Below, in pieces: positions 24,491 through 36,272 of a stretch of 64,000 nt of DNA. The notes under the pieces were generated by a model. The model did not search any database and was not told the DNA's origin. It saw only the letters and a list, made by a program, of their open reading frames with translations. The DNA lies in the NCBI GenBank assembly GCA_964058845.1, contig CAXKVR010000079.1, positions 1 through 64,000 of the forward strand. Reading direction: 5' to 3'. The translations under genes were made by a program, and so were the position numbers. Position 1 is the first letter of the stretch. The number at the start of each line of letters is the position of its first letter. This DNA comes from Carex sylvatica. Its lineage: Eukaryota > Streptophyta > Magnoliopsida > Poales > Cyperaceae.

Positions 24491-27277
24491 AACCATAAAA
24501 TGTGATATGGTTCCCTCTGAAACACCTACAGTTTGTATTGGGTCATATCCCTCTCCCTTGACATTCTCTGTTTTTGCCCATAACACCATGTACATTCCCC
24601 CAAATATAGCAACTGCACCTATCAAGCTGAATAGGAAAAAATAGTTTCTGAGAGATCTGATGTAAGTTGAATGGACTGTAATTAAAAGACCGGTACCTTC
24701 CAATGTGGAGTTCCTCATGAAGTGTTATAGCAGCCAATATCACTGTGATTACGGTATTGAGCGGCGTGAACATGGCACAGTAAACAGGCCCTCTTACTGA
24801 AACACACCAAGTTTGAAGGTAAAAACTTGCTGCTGTTCCAAAAACACCCTGTATCAGAGACACCTTCATTCAGATCGATTAGTCAAAATGAACTTAGTAT
24901 TGCTACAGATGTATCTTTACCAGTAGAAATGGGACTTGACACTTGCATTGATTTTGATATTATGAATAGGAGCAAAGTGATAATCGGTTAGTACAAGTGA
25001 AGAAATATACCGAAAATAAACAAACTGAAAGCTCGGTAACATTGTTGATTTTCCAGGCGATCCAGTTTGGCTCCAGGAAAAATACAATTATAGCTAATTG
25101 GAGTGATGAAAGAAAGCATAACGAAACTGTTTGTGGCAGGTGATCAATGTATTTAGAAATTGGTGCCTGATAGTGAATTATTGATCTAGTACAAGAGAAA
25201 AATGACAAGTTAGTTTTGATGCTTGCAAGTAACCTCTAGCTGTAAGATTGAAAATATAATATAATAAAGAAATTTAGAACTTACAATACTTATTTTGCTT
25301 AATCATAATTATTAATATGTGCAACATACTCATGCTTGGTATGAACAATTATCTGACAAATGTCCAATCAATAAGAGAAATATGATGGGGAGGAATATAT
25401 TGAGAACCAACCTCAAATTTATTCTAGCCAAATTTGTGTTCATATCACTTTTGTAGATTGTGTACCAAATGTCGAAAAATTTAACTTGTTTTAAGTTGCC
25501 AAATTGTGGATTGGAGTACCAATTGATTTCCAGATGCACCTAATTTGATACATTATCTAAAATACCTACAATTATAGCCTTTTTATCCTGACAAAGCATT
25601 GTATAAATAACCTGCAATATGAGCCATAGAGACCAAGAAGTGCTTGATCCAAGTAGGCAAACTACAGCAAGTACCCATCTATGGCTTACAGAGTGCAGAG
25701 CTGTTCCAAAATTTAGGTAAACATTTGACAAATTCAGAACACTAGGGACTTTATAGAAGGTCAGAATCATTGTTCCACCAACACAAACTATAGTTCCAAT
25801 TATCTTAGCCCATGTTCTCAAACTCCTTAGTTCCACCTTCTCCAATCTGTCAAAATCATGGAAAAATTATTGGTGATTAATTGTTGATTTCTCAGCTAAT
25901 TTTATGTTGATGAGGGTTAAAATGCCTCATGTCTTTCATTCCTCACAGTTTTTATTTTCGTTTTCAAAGTTCAAACAGGTGATCCGAACTGCTCAACATG
26001 ATTTAATATTAAAAAGAGATTGAAGACCAAATTTTATTGGAAATTGTTTATTATTCTTTTAGATAGGTAAAATTACTGTTTGTGGACCATCCAAAAACAG
26101 TTATTTTTTTACCTATCTAAAAAAATAGTAATTTTTTAAAAATATATAAAATTTGGTTTCCAAACACATTTTAATATGGAGATCATGTCGAGCAGTTCAA
26201 ATCGACTGTCTAGACTTTGAAATTGGAGATAAATGATGCACATGAGGCATGATGAGACATTTGAACCTCCTACCAGAAAACAAGTCTGGTAAAAAAAAAT
26301 TAACAGTTAGTAACCAACTGAAGCTGCCATCAGAAATGTAGTTACTGGTATCATATTACCCATAACAGATGACAAGGATGCGTTCCCCAATTTCAGACCT
26401 ATATATAGTAAGAGCTTGCTTGCTGTGCCTCTGTTGATTATGTGAGACAACAACAGTAAAAAGTTGCACATTCTCAAACAAAAAGTGGTAAGAATTGAAG
26501 TAGTTGTATTGTTTTTACCCAAAGAATTCAGCAACAAAAATCAAACAAAAACCTTCCAAGCCAAGAGACCTTTCAGTGATTCCTCTCCTGCGTATAATAT
26601 ATGTTAAACAGTTATCAGAAAGGTTATCATATATACCTAATAGTCAAAATTGTCACCTTATAATTTTCTTAAATTGTGAAAAAGAACATTTGTGCGCAAC
26701 TCTTTCTAACTATGTAATAGTGACACTTTTCAGGTACTACATAAATAAACATTTGCTTAAATGCCACTGTGTATGCGTTATTAAGTAATAAGTAAAGAAA
26801 TAACTCATTTGTATTTACAACTCGATAAATTAGAAGACCGAACATTTTTTTTCTTACACATGCTGCAAATTTTTCAAGTTGGTAAAAATTGTGAGTTTTT
26901 GATAATTTGAAGGGTAAATATGATATTATGAATTATAGAAAGGGAAATGCATAATATCGAGATTTTTGAATGGTAACCCTGAAATTTTTTCCTTTCTTTT
27001 TGAAGTTCTTGAATTTGTGTGCATAACTTGAACAGGTTGGTACCAGTAGTCATTACTGATGACATAGAGGGGCCATTATATATTAATATGATCAAAACCA
27101 GTGTCTGAGTATTGACCCCATTGAAATTATTAAATTTCCTTGTATATCTTTGACATTTAATTCAAATTTCATAAACAACCCCAGAAATTAATTTAATTGA
27201 CCTCACTCAAGAAAGTCTCTCCTCCGCAACTGATCAAAACCAATTACTTCTGTTGAAATTAATAATTGAATAAATTT

Positions 27278-27317
<40 letters not shown>

Positions 27318-27454
27318 CTATAGACAGCAAAGACCAAGTTGCTGAAGCCTTGGCTGAATTCTGCCTTTGCTAGCAGATTCATCACTGCGAAGATGCGCTG
27401 ACACGCCACCATTGCCAGGCTTGGTTTGTATTCCTCCATAGAGAATGCCATCAT
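24482..27454 (-). pseudogene. WAT1-related copy C, probably non-functional
   Basis: Minus-strand exons 27451-27318, 26587-26519, 26430-26314, 25846-25612, 25166-25011, 24848-24697 and 24626-24482. It is the closest relative of copy B (shared introns 3-5 nearly base for base). Three defects are visible. (1) Exon 1 is 51 bases shorter, an in-frame loss of 17 codons covering QFIASLAILPPLFFSRG of B, i.e. most of the second membrane helix; the GTACTC donor is retained. (2) The exon 3 donor, GGGTAC in B, is GGTTAC here, so the GT is lost; using the adjacent GT would shift the frame. (3) Exon 7 diverges after VSEGTIS into repeat DNA and stops at 24482, losing the last ~20 residues. The rest is open. 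ATG could be 27454 or 27451. Confidence 0.8.
25913..26268. repeat. Fold-back MITE in intron 3 of copy C (unsplit)
   Basis: Same element as 7329-8060 of copy B but without the nested insertion: GATTGAAGACCAAATTTTATTGGAAATTG is continuous here. The ends are AGGGTTAAAATGCCTCATG and CATGATGAGACATTTGAACCT. Confidence 0.8.
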
Positions 27455-29187
27455 TATTATCTCGTCAATAGAGAATGCTCCTGATTATTTATGTAGTACT
27501 TTGGACAGGAGGTGACTCGGCCAGTTTTTTTTTTTTTTTTTTGTTCTCAATGTTTTTGGTGGTTAAAGGTGATGTGATGTGACATGATTAATACGATGTG
27601 ATTTAATCACATTACGTTACGGTACGTGATCCAAATATTTTTTATGTGATGCGACTGACGTACTGAAATAATAAAAGATGTCACATTATACAAATAGTCA
27701 CGTTACGTATGATTATACTGTGATCACACGTAATGTGGTTGATCACTTTTGATTATTATTTTTAATTTTTAAATTAATTCAAAAAAATAATAACAAAATA
27801 CATTTTAAAATAAGAAATTATTACAAAATAAATTGATATTAAGATATAATGTTGAAAAATTAGTCATATAACATGTCATGACCGGATCAATTTGTGTAAC
27901 GTGACGTACATGATTGAAATGGTGAATGACAGTTACATCATGCGAATAATCACGTAACGTGATCAACACACGTGACGTGACTGATAATGACGTAACTAAT
28001 TTCCTTCTCTATCTTCTGAATGGTTTGAATTAAGTGGGTGTGTCATCACAATATATTTATTTTGGAGTGTCTTTATCTTTGAAAAACCTAACATTTACGA
28101 ACCGTTTAGTCCTTTTCAAAAGTCATGAAAATACTTTTTTTTAATCATGGTTTTAATCACTAAAAAATCAGAAGAGGGTTCAAGTATCTTTATTTTTTAA
28201 ATGTTAATAGCTTAAAATTTTAAATTCAAAATCTAAAAATAAACTATAAGTTTTGACCTATACCATTTTCTCTATCTACATATAAAATATTACGACATTT
28301 CGATTTTATTTGATTGATATAAAGAACTTGGAAAAATATTTTGATATAGATAAATTATGAATGTTGATTTTTTTACTTATTGGTTCATGTAAAAACAAAA
28401 GTAAATGATGTTAACAAATTTATATGCATGTAAAAAATATATATATAAAGCACGGCTAACGGTTTAATTATTTTGACATATAAGTTTTAAAATTTTATTA
28501 TTAAAAAATAAAAAAGTAGAGGTACAATGAAAGTATTTAAATCCTCCTCAAAAATAAAATATCTATATAGTTTATTCTTTATATATCATGTGGTAAAAAT
28601 CTTCTGCAATGTAATCCTACAATCTCTTCATTTTTTGAATCCAACCGTCGATTTTTTTCATAACGAATCTCAAAGCAACTTTTTTTAGAACTTTTATGTA
28701 CACACATCTCAAAATAATTCGACGACTAGATTCGAAAAAAGAGAAATTGTAGGATTACTAACTCATAGGAGGATTGTAACAGATTTATTATTTCCATTAA
28801 CTTTAGATGGGAAATACGTAAGTTTGATGTTTTTAAAAGATATACTTGAAATTTCCCATTAAAAAAATCGCACATGAAAAGTGAGTCCGCATTTTCTGCA
28901 TCTTTTGAGTTCATCTATCTTGGCCCGTCTAATTTAAACAGAATTAATCCCCGATCACAGCTTATAATTCATGGATCATTTAATATTAGTGTGAATCTAG
29001 TCAGCATGAATTTTAAAGAAAATCGGATGCTCCAGATTTATTAACTCAAATTTTTTTTTTTTTGAGTACTTAAATTAATGAAGAGGACTGAAGTCGTAAA
29101 AAACTTAGTCAGTTCCCATCCAACCGCGTCAACTTCTCAATATAAACAATCAGGAGCAGAGCACGCAACCAAAAAAACAGCTGAGCG
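27455..29187. promoter_or_regulatory. Divergent intergenic region between copies C (-) and D (+)
   Basis: 27565-28050 is the ACGT/GTGATGTGA-rich block shared with copy B upstream sequence. 28465-28600 is the repeat paired with 24361-24490. 28600-28860 carries another piece of dispersed repeat (GGGAAATACGTAAGTTTG). No gene is seen. The last ~100 bases before the D start codon are the likely core promoter/leader of D (TCTCAATATAAACAATC at 29133), by position only. Confidence 0.4.
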
Positions 29188-29374
29188 ATGGGATTCTCTG
29201 TGGAGGATTACAAACCATGCCTGGCGATGGTGACAACGATGTGCATCTTCGCAGTGATGGATCTGCTAGCAAAGGCAGCATTCAACCAAGGCTTCAGCAA
29301 CTTGGTCTTTGTTGTCTATAGGCAGTCTATTGCTTCTCTTGCTGTTCTACCTCCTTTATTTTTCTCCAGAGGGT

Positions 29375-29410
<36 letters not shown>

Positions 29411-32400
29411 GATCGAATTTCTATATGGACTCTATTTAATTATCTAGTATGCATATCAGGGTACTAATCGACTTTGTCTCCTATGAAAAAATAATTGTTC
29501 TCCGCTGGATGTTTGATTTATAATTCTGGTTAAATTTAGTGTTAAAATCAAAATAAATTTATGATTTATGATTGGTAATTAAAATTATAAGTTAAAGTAT
29601 CAGAAATTACAAGTTATAGCATTGGAAAATATAAGTCAAGCCATTGTTTTTTTATTGAGTACCCATTAATCTAATTAGCTATTTAAACCCAATTCGATAT
29701 TTTTTTGCCCCTGACGAAAATCCTGGATCCGCCCCTGATACATATAGCGCTTGATAAAAATTAATTTGGAGGTTTGGGTATGAATAACTTTAATCATGTA
29801 ATTATTAAGAGAATCAATTGGTTTTGATCAGTAGCGTAGGAGAGCTGCATTTTTTTAGCGAGGTCAAATTAATTAATTTCTGGGCTTATTTGTGAAATTT
29901 GAAGCAAATATCAAAGATACACGAGAAAATTTAATAAAACACGAGAAAATTTGAAAATTTAATACATGCCCCTTGCGTCCCCTGGCTTTGATCATATAAT
30001 GGCCCTCTATGTCATCAAAATTTAAGAGGTTTAAAAAGAAAGGGGGAATTGCATGTATACCCTTCAAAATTTTTAAAATTATGTATTTCCCTTCTAAAAT
30101 TTATAATATCATTACTCTTCTAAATTCCAAAACCTCACAAAGTTACCCAACTAGGAAAACTCATTTAAATTTATGAAGTTCTCATATTATTCTTTATCAA
30201 AAAAAATTGTTGCCTATGTAAGCAAAATGCTTAGTTTTCTAAGTGACCTTAATTGGCTATAGTTTGTGAGGGCAAATTATCAATTTTTGTGCTTATAACA
30301 CATACACAATGGTAATTAGGCATATACTTGTCTGTGCGTCACAAGTAGGAAAATGAACCATTTTGCCTAAGAAATTGATCAATCAGAAGACTGTACATTT
30401 CTCTTACACATATGATTTTTTTTTTTCTTTCATAAAGGGTAAAATTAGAATTTTATAAATTTAATAAGAGTTTTCACATAAAAATAGTAAGTAGCATAAA
30501 TTTGTGATTTTTTAAAAATTTGGAAGGATAAATATGACAGTATGAATTTTTGATGGGACAATACGCGTATTTTCAAGATTGTCGAAGGGCATACATGAAA
30601 TTCCTCAAAGAAGAAATTAGTGGGATATACCTACTAATATTTCTATCAAACAAAGAAAAAAGTTACATGGCAGAAGATACAGGTTAGGAAGGACCAAAAC
30701 AACTAGAATTGAATTATTTGATTTCGATCAGTGGGGAGAGAATTCGCCACTGCTTGTAAAGAAAGAAGGAATCAGCATCAGCTGTTTGATTTTGGACAAA
30801 TATTTAAGTTTCTTGGAAGTATACTCTAAATTGATTATTTACTGGTACCCTGAAAAGTTCTACTATTACATAGTTAGAAAGAGTTGTGCCCAAAGATTCT
30901 TTTTCACTGTTAATAAAACAATATTAAGGCGACATTTTGATTTTTGAATATTGTGTATATATGATAACCTTTCTGTTAACAGTTCAATATATATTAAACA
31001 CAGGAGAGGAGTCACTGGAATGTCTCTCAGCCTGAAAGGTTTTTGTTTGCTTTTTATTGCTGCATTTTTTGGGTAAATACATTACAACTACTTTAATTCT
31101 TAACACTTTCTGTTTGAGAATGTGGTTTAATATATCTCCTTTTGTGCAACTTTTTACTGTTGTTGTTTCACATAATCAACAGAGGCACTGGAAACAAGCT
31201 CTTACATTATATAGGTCTGGAATTGGGGAATGCATCCTTGACATCTGTTATGTCTAACATGACACCTGTAACAACATTTGTGATGGCAGCTTCAGTTGGG
31301 TACTTTTCTTCCAATTTTTTTTTTTTTACCAGGCCTACTTTCTTATAGTTTGCCTTTGCCCCTTATTTTAACTAGTCTAATATATAAATTAACTCTGGTA
31401 ATTATAAAATTTTACATGGAAATATACATCAGAATAAATAACAAGATTAGTGGATTGAATTTGAGGTTTTACCCAAATTTGAAAATATAATCTCAAAAAA
31501 GAGATTGTGACTTTTTGTGGCACTGGATTCCTCATGCACTCTTCTTCTTCTTCAAAGCCTTTATTTCCAAATAAGTTGGAGTAGACTAGAAATGAAATCC
31601 AACCGGAATCAGAAACACAAAGACTTCCTAGGAGGTCACCCATTCTAGTACTACTACTGTCTAATTCGTGAGGGTTTCATTTCCATAAAGAGGCTGGTTT
31701 TTTTTACTGTTGGCTCGCCAAACCTATCATGAACCCTCCTCCTTTTTTCTGACTTGGGACATGCTGTGTATAAACTACACAAACGGAGTTATTCCTCATG
31801 CACCAAATTTTAGTGTAGTAGTTTGCAGTTGCTATCTCTCAATTTATAAACTAAAAAAGTTTCAGCCTTCATATTTTCAAACTTCAAAGGAGAACAACCT
31901 GAAATTTAATAATGTCAACAGTAATTCTTCACCAATAATTGTTCTATCATTTTGCCAGATTGGAGAAGGTGGAACTAAGGAGTTTGAGAACATGGGCTAA
32001 GATAATTGGAACTATAGTTTGTGTTGGTGGAACAATGATTCTGACCGTCTATAAAGGCCCTGGTGTTCTAAATTTGTCAAATGCTTATCAAAATTTTGGA
32101 ACAGCTCTGCACTCTGTAAGCTACAGATGGGTACTTTCTGTTGCTTGCCTACTTGGAGCAACTAGTTGTTGGTCTCTGTGGCTCATATTGCAGGTGGTGG
32201 TTCCAAATTCATCAAATTTCCAATATACGTGTAACACATTTGACAACCAATTCAATGCTTGTCAGGATTAAAAGGCTATAATTGTAGGGGGTTTTTTAGA
32301 TCATGTATCAAATTAGGTGAATCTGGAAACGAATTGGTACTCCAAGCCACAATTTGGCTACTAAACATTTAAATTTTTCAACTTTGGATCAAAGCCGAAA

Positions 32401-33476
32401 TGATTTTAATATCACAACAGATTTTTATATAATCTACATAAGTGATAAATTTGAGGTTGGTTGTCAATATATCCCTTCCCATCATATTTCTCTTATTGAT
32501 TGGACATTTGTCAGATAATTTTTCATACCAAGCATGAGTATGTTGCACATCTAAAAAATTATGATTAAGCAAAACAAGTATTGTAAGTTTCAAATTTTTT
32601 TTATTATATTATAATTTCTGTCTTACAGCTAGAGGTTACTTGCAAGCATTAAAACTAGCTTTACATTTTTCTCTTGTACTTTATCTTTAATTCACTATCA
32701 GGTACCAATTTGTAAATACATTGATCACCTGCCACAAACAGTTTGGCTATGCTTTCTTTCATCACTCCAATCAGCTACATTTGTGTTTTTCCTGGAGCCA
32801 AACTTAAGTGCCTGGAAAATCAACACTGTTACTGAGCTTTCAGCTTGCTTATTTTCGGTATATTTCTTCACTTGTACTGACCAATTATCACTTTGATCCT
32901 ATTCATAATTTGAAAATCAAAATAGTTAAGTGTCAAATCCTGTTCCTAACTGTAAGGAATACTTGGTTCATTTTGACTAATCGATCTGAATTAAGGTGTC
33001 TCTGATACAGGGTGTTTTTGGAACAGCGGTAGGTTATTACCTTCAATCTTGGTGCGTTTCAGTAAGAGGACCTGTTTATTGCGCCATGTTTATGCCGCTC
33101 AATACCGTAATCACAGTGATATTGGCTTCTATAATACTTCATGAGGAACTCCACATTGGAAGGTGCGTTTCGATTTTTTCTTTTATATGTTTACTCTTCA
33201 CCATGTGGTATGCGGTTATTTAAATTACAGTCCATTCAAGTAATACCAGATCTCTCAGAAAGTCCTTTTTTTGTATTTAGCTTGATAGGTACAGTTGTTA
33301 TATTTGGTGGAATGTACAGTGTGTTATGGGGAAAAGTAGAGGAAGCCAAGGGAGAGGGAGAAGACCCAACTGAAACTGTAGGTGTTTCAGAGGTAACCAT
33401 ATCATTAGATGGCAAAGAAGAACATGGTGAACATAGTACCAGACGACCACTTCTTGTGAATACTAGATGTTTCTAA
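29188..33476 (+). CDS. WAT1-related protein, copy D (UMAMIT/EamA-like transporter), complete
   Basis: Exons 29188-29372, 31004-31072, 31183-31299, 31959-32193, 32702-32857, 33011-33162 and 33281-33476 give 369 codons plus stop with GT..AG borders throughout. The start MGFSVEDYKPCLAMV is in the same context as copy B. Predicted membrane segments follow the ten-helix EamA duplication, and the C-terminal signature EELHIGS-LIGTVVIFGGMYSVLWGK is present. The end differs from A: a short deletion around the old stop makes the tail end VNTRCF. Intron 1 starts in a long (CT)n tract, and intron 3 carries a 251-bp retroposon. All coding exons look undamaged, so this is a good candidate for a working transporter; substrate not deducible. 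Confidence 0.9.
29373..31003 (+). other. Intron 1 of copy D
   Basis: Begins GTACTCTCTC and runs into (CT)n to 29411. 29700-29745 carries GATCCGCCCCTGA, the complement of a CAGGGGCGGATC terminus seen in hAT-like elements, without a matching partner. 29880-30160 and 30540-30620 are pieces of the dispersed intron-1 repeat. No gene. Confidence 0.5.
31540..31790 (-). mobile_element. SINE-like retroposon with a 5S rRNA-like block, 13-bp TSD
   Basis: Inserted in intron 3 of copy D between exact 13-bp duplications ATTCCTCATGCAC (31527-31539, 31791-31803). On the minus strand it ends in (GAA)n preceded by CCAACTTATTTGGAAATAAAGGC, similar to plant SINE tails. In its middle, minus strand, AGTAGTACTAGAATGGGTGA and CCTCCTAGGAAGTC (about 31660-31622) match the 3' half of plant 5S rRNA. 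The 5' part contains GGAGGAGGGTTCATGATAGG. 5S sequence inside plant retroelements is known from Cassandra TRIMs; whether this piece derives from those is not established here. Confidence 0.7.
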
Positions 33477-34310
33477 TAATATGTGTTATATATATGGGGC
33501 CGGTGAAGTTAGTTCCGTGATTCTTAAAATCATCATTGGAATTGGTCACTAGATTGTGAAATTAGAATTGGATGAATTGGTCAGAATAGTTCCATGGTTC
33601 TTAAAAACGGAATTGGGATTGGTCACTAGGCCATGAAATTAGAATTGGGTGAATTGGTCAGAATCGGTTGAGTGAAATCTGAAATTCAGACATTTTGGCA
33701 GAAGCTTTTTATACTAATAAAAAATAGGAAAAAATGGATAAAAAAAAATTATGTTAAGACAAAAATATAAAATCAACATGAGTCATTAATGCTGAAATTA
33801 TATATTTTTCTTTTAATGTTCAAGAAGTTAAAATTAATGTAAAATAAATTTTAATAAAAATTAAAAACTGATAAGAAAGCTTCGTGTTAATTTTATTTAT
33901 CCTTAATTAATTTATGGACCAAAACTATTGTTATTGGTGTTGCACGTTAAAAATTGACCTTAATATATAGAAGGCCAAATAGAAGGCCAATATTGCAATT
34001 TCTGATTTTCTAATTAACGATGATTCCAATCTATGATAAACCAATTGATAAATTTATGTTTAAAGACAACATAATCTAGGTATCAAGTCAATAAAAATTT
34101 ACAATATCCAATCTCCCAAAATAGGGCATAGGAGCTTCCTCAGGAAAGAAAGAAAAAAAATATATTGCAGTCTAGCTGCTCAACCCAGAACGATTGATAT
34201 CATGTTGCTTCTTCCCTTCTCTATGTTCTTCCTTTCGCTCAGTGATGCCAGAGAATGGGACCCACATATGAAGTGTTGGTTAAGTATTTCAGAAGCTAGG
34301 GAGTATGGAC
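33477..34310 (+). other. 3' flank of copy D with a short tandem duplication
   Basis: 33516-33594 and 33595-33670 are diverged tandem copies (TTCTTAAAA..GGAATTGG.TCACTAG..TGAAATTAGAATTGG.TGAATTGGTCAGAAT). The rest is AT-rich; 34080-34310 is the gene-flank module found after copies A, F and G. No gene. Confidence 0.5.
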
Positions 34311-34774
34311 TAGGGTTGTAAACGGTCAGATACGGATCGGATAGTGGTCTTACCGTATTCGTATTCATATCCGTTATAATTTTTCGGATACGGATAGTCT
34401 CAGATACGGATACATATCGGATATTAAATGTGGCGGATACAGATCGGATATCGGACGGATACATATATTTTTTCATAATTAACTTGTTAGTTACAAAACA
34501 TCTATTATATTATTAAAATATTAGTCACTAATTATGTCATAGTGTTATATTGTTCATTAAAATATACATCTATATAGAATTTAATAAATCAATTTAAGAA
34601 TATATAGCACATATGTTGTGGTTTAAAAGTATAAACAGTCGGATACGGATAGTTAAAAGTCTTACCGTATTCTTATCTGTTATAATTTTTTGAATATGAA
34701 TCGGATAATTAGATAATTTTCCGGATTCGGATCTGGACGAAATCGGATAATATCCGATACGTTTACACCCCTAG
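34311..34774. mobile_element. Non-autonomous hAT-like element with exact 8-bp TSD
   Basis: TAGGGTTGTAAACG at the left and CGTTTACACCCCTA at the right are terminal inverted repeats; GTATGGAC flanks both sides (34303-34310, 34775-34782). The unoccupied site GGGAGTATGGACTCTACC is present near 4570. The interior is full of CGGATA motifs (GATACGGATCGGATA). No transposase. Confidence 0.87.
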
Positions 34775-34914
34775 TATGGACTCTACCACATTACAAAATG
34801 GTCCCTGGTCTTGTTTTGATTTTACAATTCACACCTTTATGCAAATGTTGTTTTCTTTACTGATTTTACAATTCACACCTCCAACGTAAAGAAAAGAACC
34901 TCAACATCGACTAG

Positions 34915-35258
34915 TAGGGGTGGTAAAAAAGTTCGTGGCTCGATCGTGACTCGTGTTCGACTTTTCGCTAACAGCTTGCTCATTACTGCGAGCTGTTAAT
35001 GAACCAATTCGCCACTAGCTCGGTTCATAATTAACGAGTTCAAGCTGGGACGTAGTTCGCGAGCTAGCTCGGCTAAGCATAAATTTGTGTGCATTTTATA
35101 CTGTCCAGCTCGGTCCAACTCGATTCATCTTGGTCCAAAAAGTTTGTAAAATTTATTTTCTTCTTAAAACAAGATCCAGCCAAACCTAAAAAGCCAGCTC
35201 ATCAGATTATGAGTGAGCTCGATCCAGCTTATGACAAACCACCTTCTTGCCACCCCTA
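34915..35258. repeat. hAT-like MITE (TAGGGGTGG termini)
   Basis: TAGGGGTGG at 34915 and CCACCCCTA ending 35258 are inverted, with GCTCG-rich interior (GAGCTAGCTCGG). A target duplication is not evident, so the exact ends are approximate. Confidence 0.6.
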
Positions 35259-35889
35259 CTCAAGAGTGATAAAAAACCTATTCAGATTCAAACCACTAAA
35301 CTACCAACAAACATTTGTTATTTTATGAAGGATGCTAGACTATAAAAAAATTCAAAAAACTCAAAAATTTAATATACATAATTAAGAATTTTAAAATCAT
35401 AAGGTGGCTTAGCACCCTTGATCATAAATCCGCCCCTGCTGCTAACGAAGGCAGCATTCAACCAAGGCTTCAGCAACTTTGTCTGTGTTGTCTATTGCTG
35501 CTCTTGCTATTCTACCTCCTTTATTTTTCGCCCGAGGGTACTCTCTCTCTCTCTCTCTTGATCGAATTTCTTCCATGTGGTCAATTAAAATAATTTATGG
35601 GGTTATTTGTGAAACTTGAATCAAATATCAAAGTTACACAAGGAAATTTAATAATTTGAATGGAGTGAAAAAATAATATGTAGTGAAGTAATTTAATCTT
35701 TGGGTTTTAAATCGCGACCGTCCGATTTGAATCTGTGATAATCTATCCGAAGTAGAGCGCACACATCTTGAATTCAAATCACAAAGTAATCTCGAACGAC
35801 AGATTTGAATCGGATGGCCCCGATCCAAAATCCAAAAATTGGGTTTCTTTAGGGGATCCAGAACCCAAATTCAAGAGGTTTAAAAAGAA

Positions 35890-36272
35890 GGAAAAATTGT
35901 GTCCATGCCACTACAAAACCTCTAATTTTGAAAAATGCCATTACATACTTTGAATTCACGCCAATGCCATCACAAAGTTGGTTTACTTCTAATTTTGTCA
36001 TTATTATACAATTTTTATACTATTTTGATTAAAAATAATATGAGAAATTCTGTTTTGAAATACGTATTTCTGTATTTCTGATTATACCCCTCAATTAAAA
36101 TGAATGCACAGTTTTGCTATTATCATATTTTAATCAAAATAGTATAAAAATTGTATAATAATGACAAAATTAGAAGTAAACAAACTTTGTGATGGCATTG
36201 GCGTGAATTCAAAGTATGTAGTGGCATTTTTCAAAATTAGAGATTTTGTAGTGGCATGGACACAATTTTTCC
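35890..36272. repeat. Mutator-type MITE with exact 9-bp TSD in intron 1 of copy E
   Basis: GGAAAAATTGTGTCCATGCC and GGCATGGACACAATTTTTCC are the first bases of ~150-bp inverted arms. TAAAAAGAA is duplicated at 35881-35889 and 36273-36281; copy D has the empty site (TTTAAAAAGAAAGGGGG near 30030). Confidence 0.88.

Noticed and set aside
29700..29745. Complete hAT element ending in GATCCGCCCCTGA
   Set aside because: Only one terminus-like motif is visible; no matching left end or 8-bp duplication was found in intron 1 of copy D.
31621..31665. A 5S rRNA gene
   Set aside because: Only about 35-40 bases of the 3' half match, on the minus strand, inside a retroposon with a clear target duplication.
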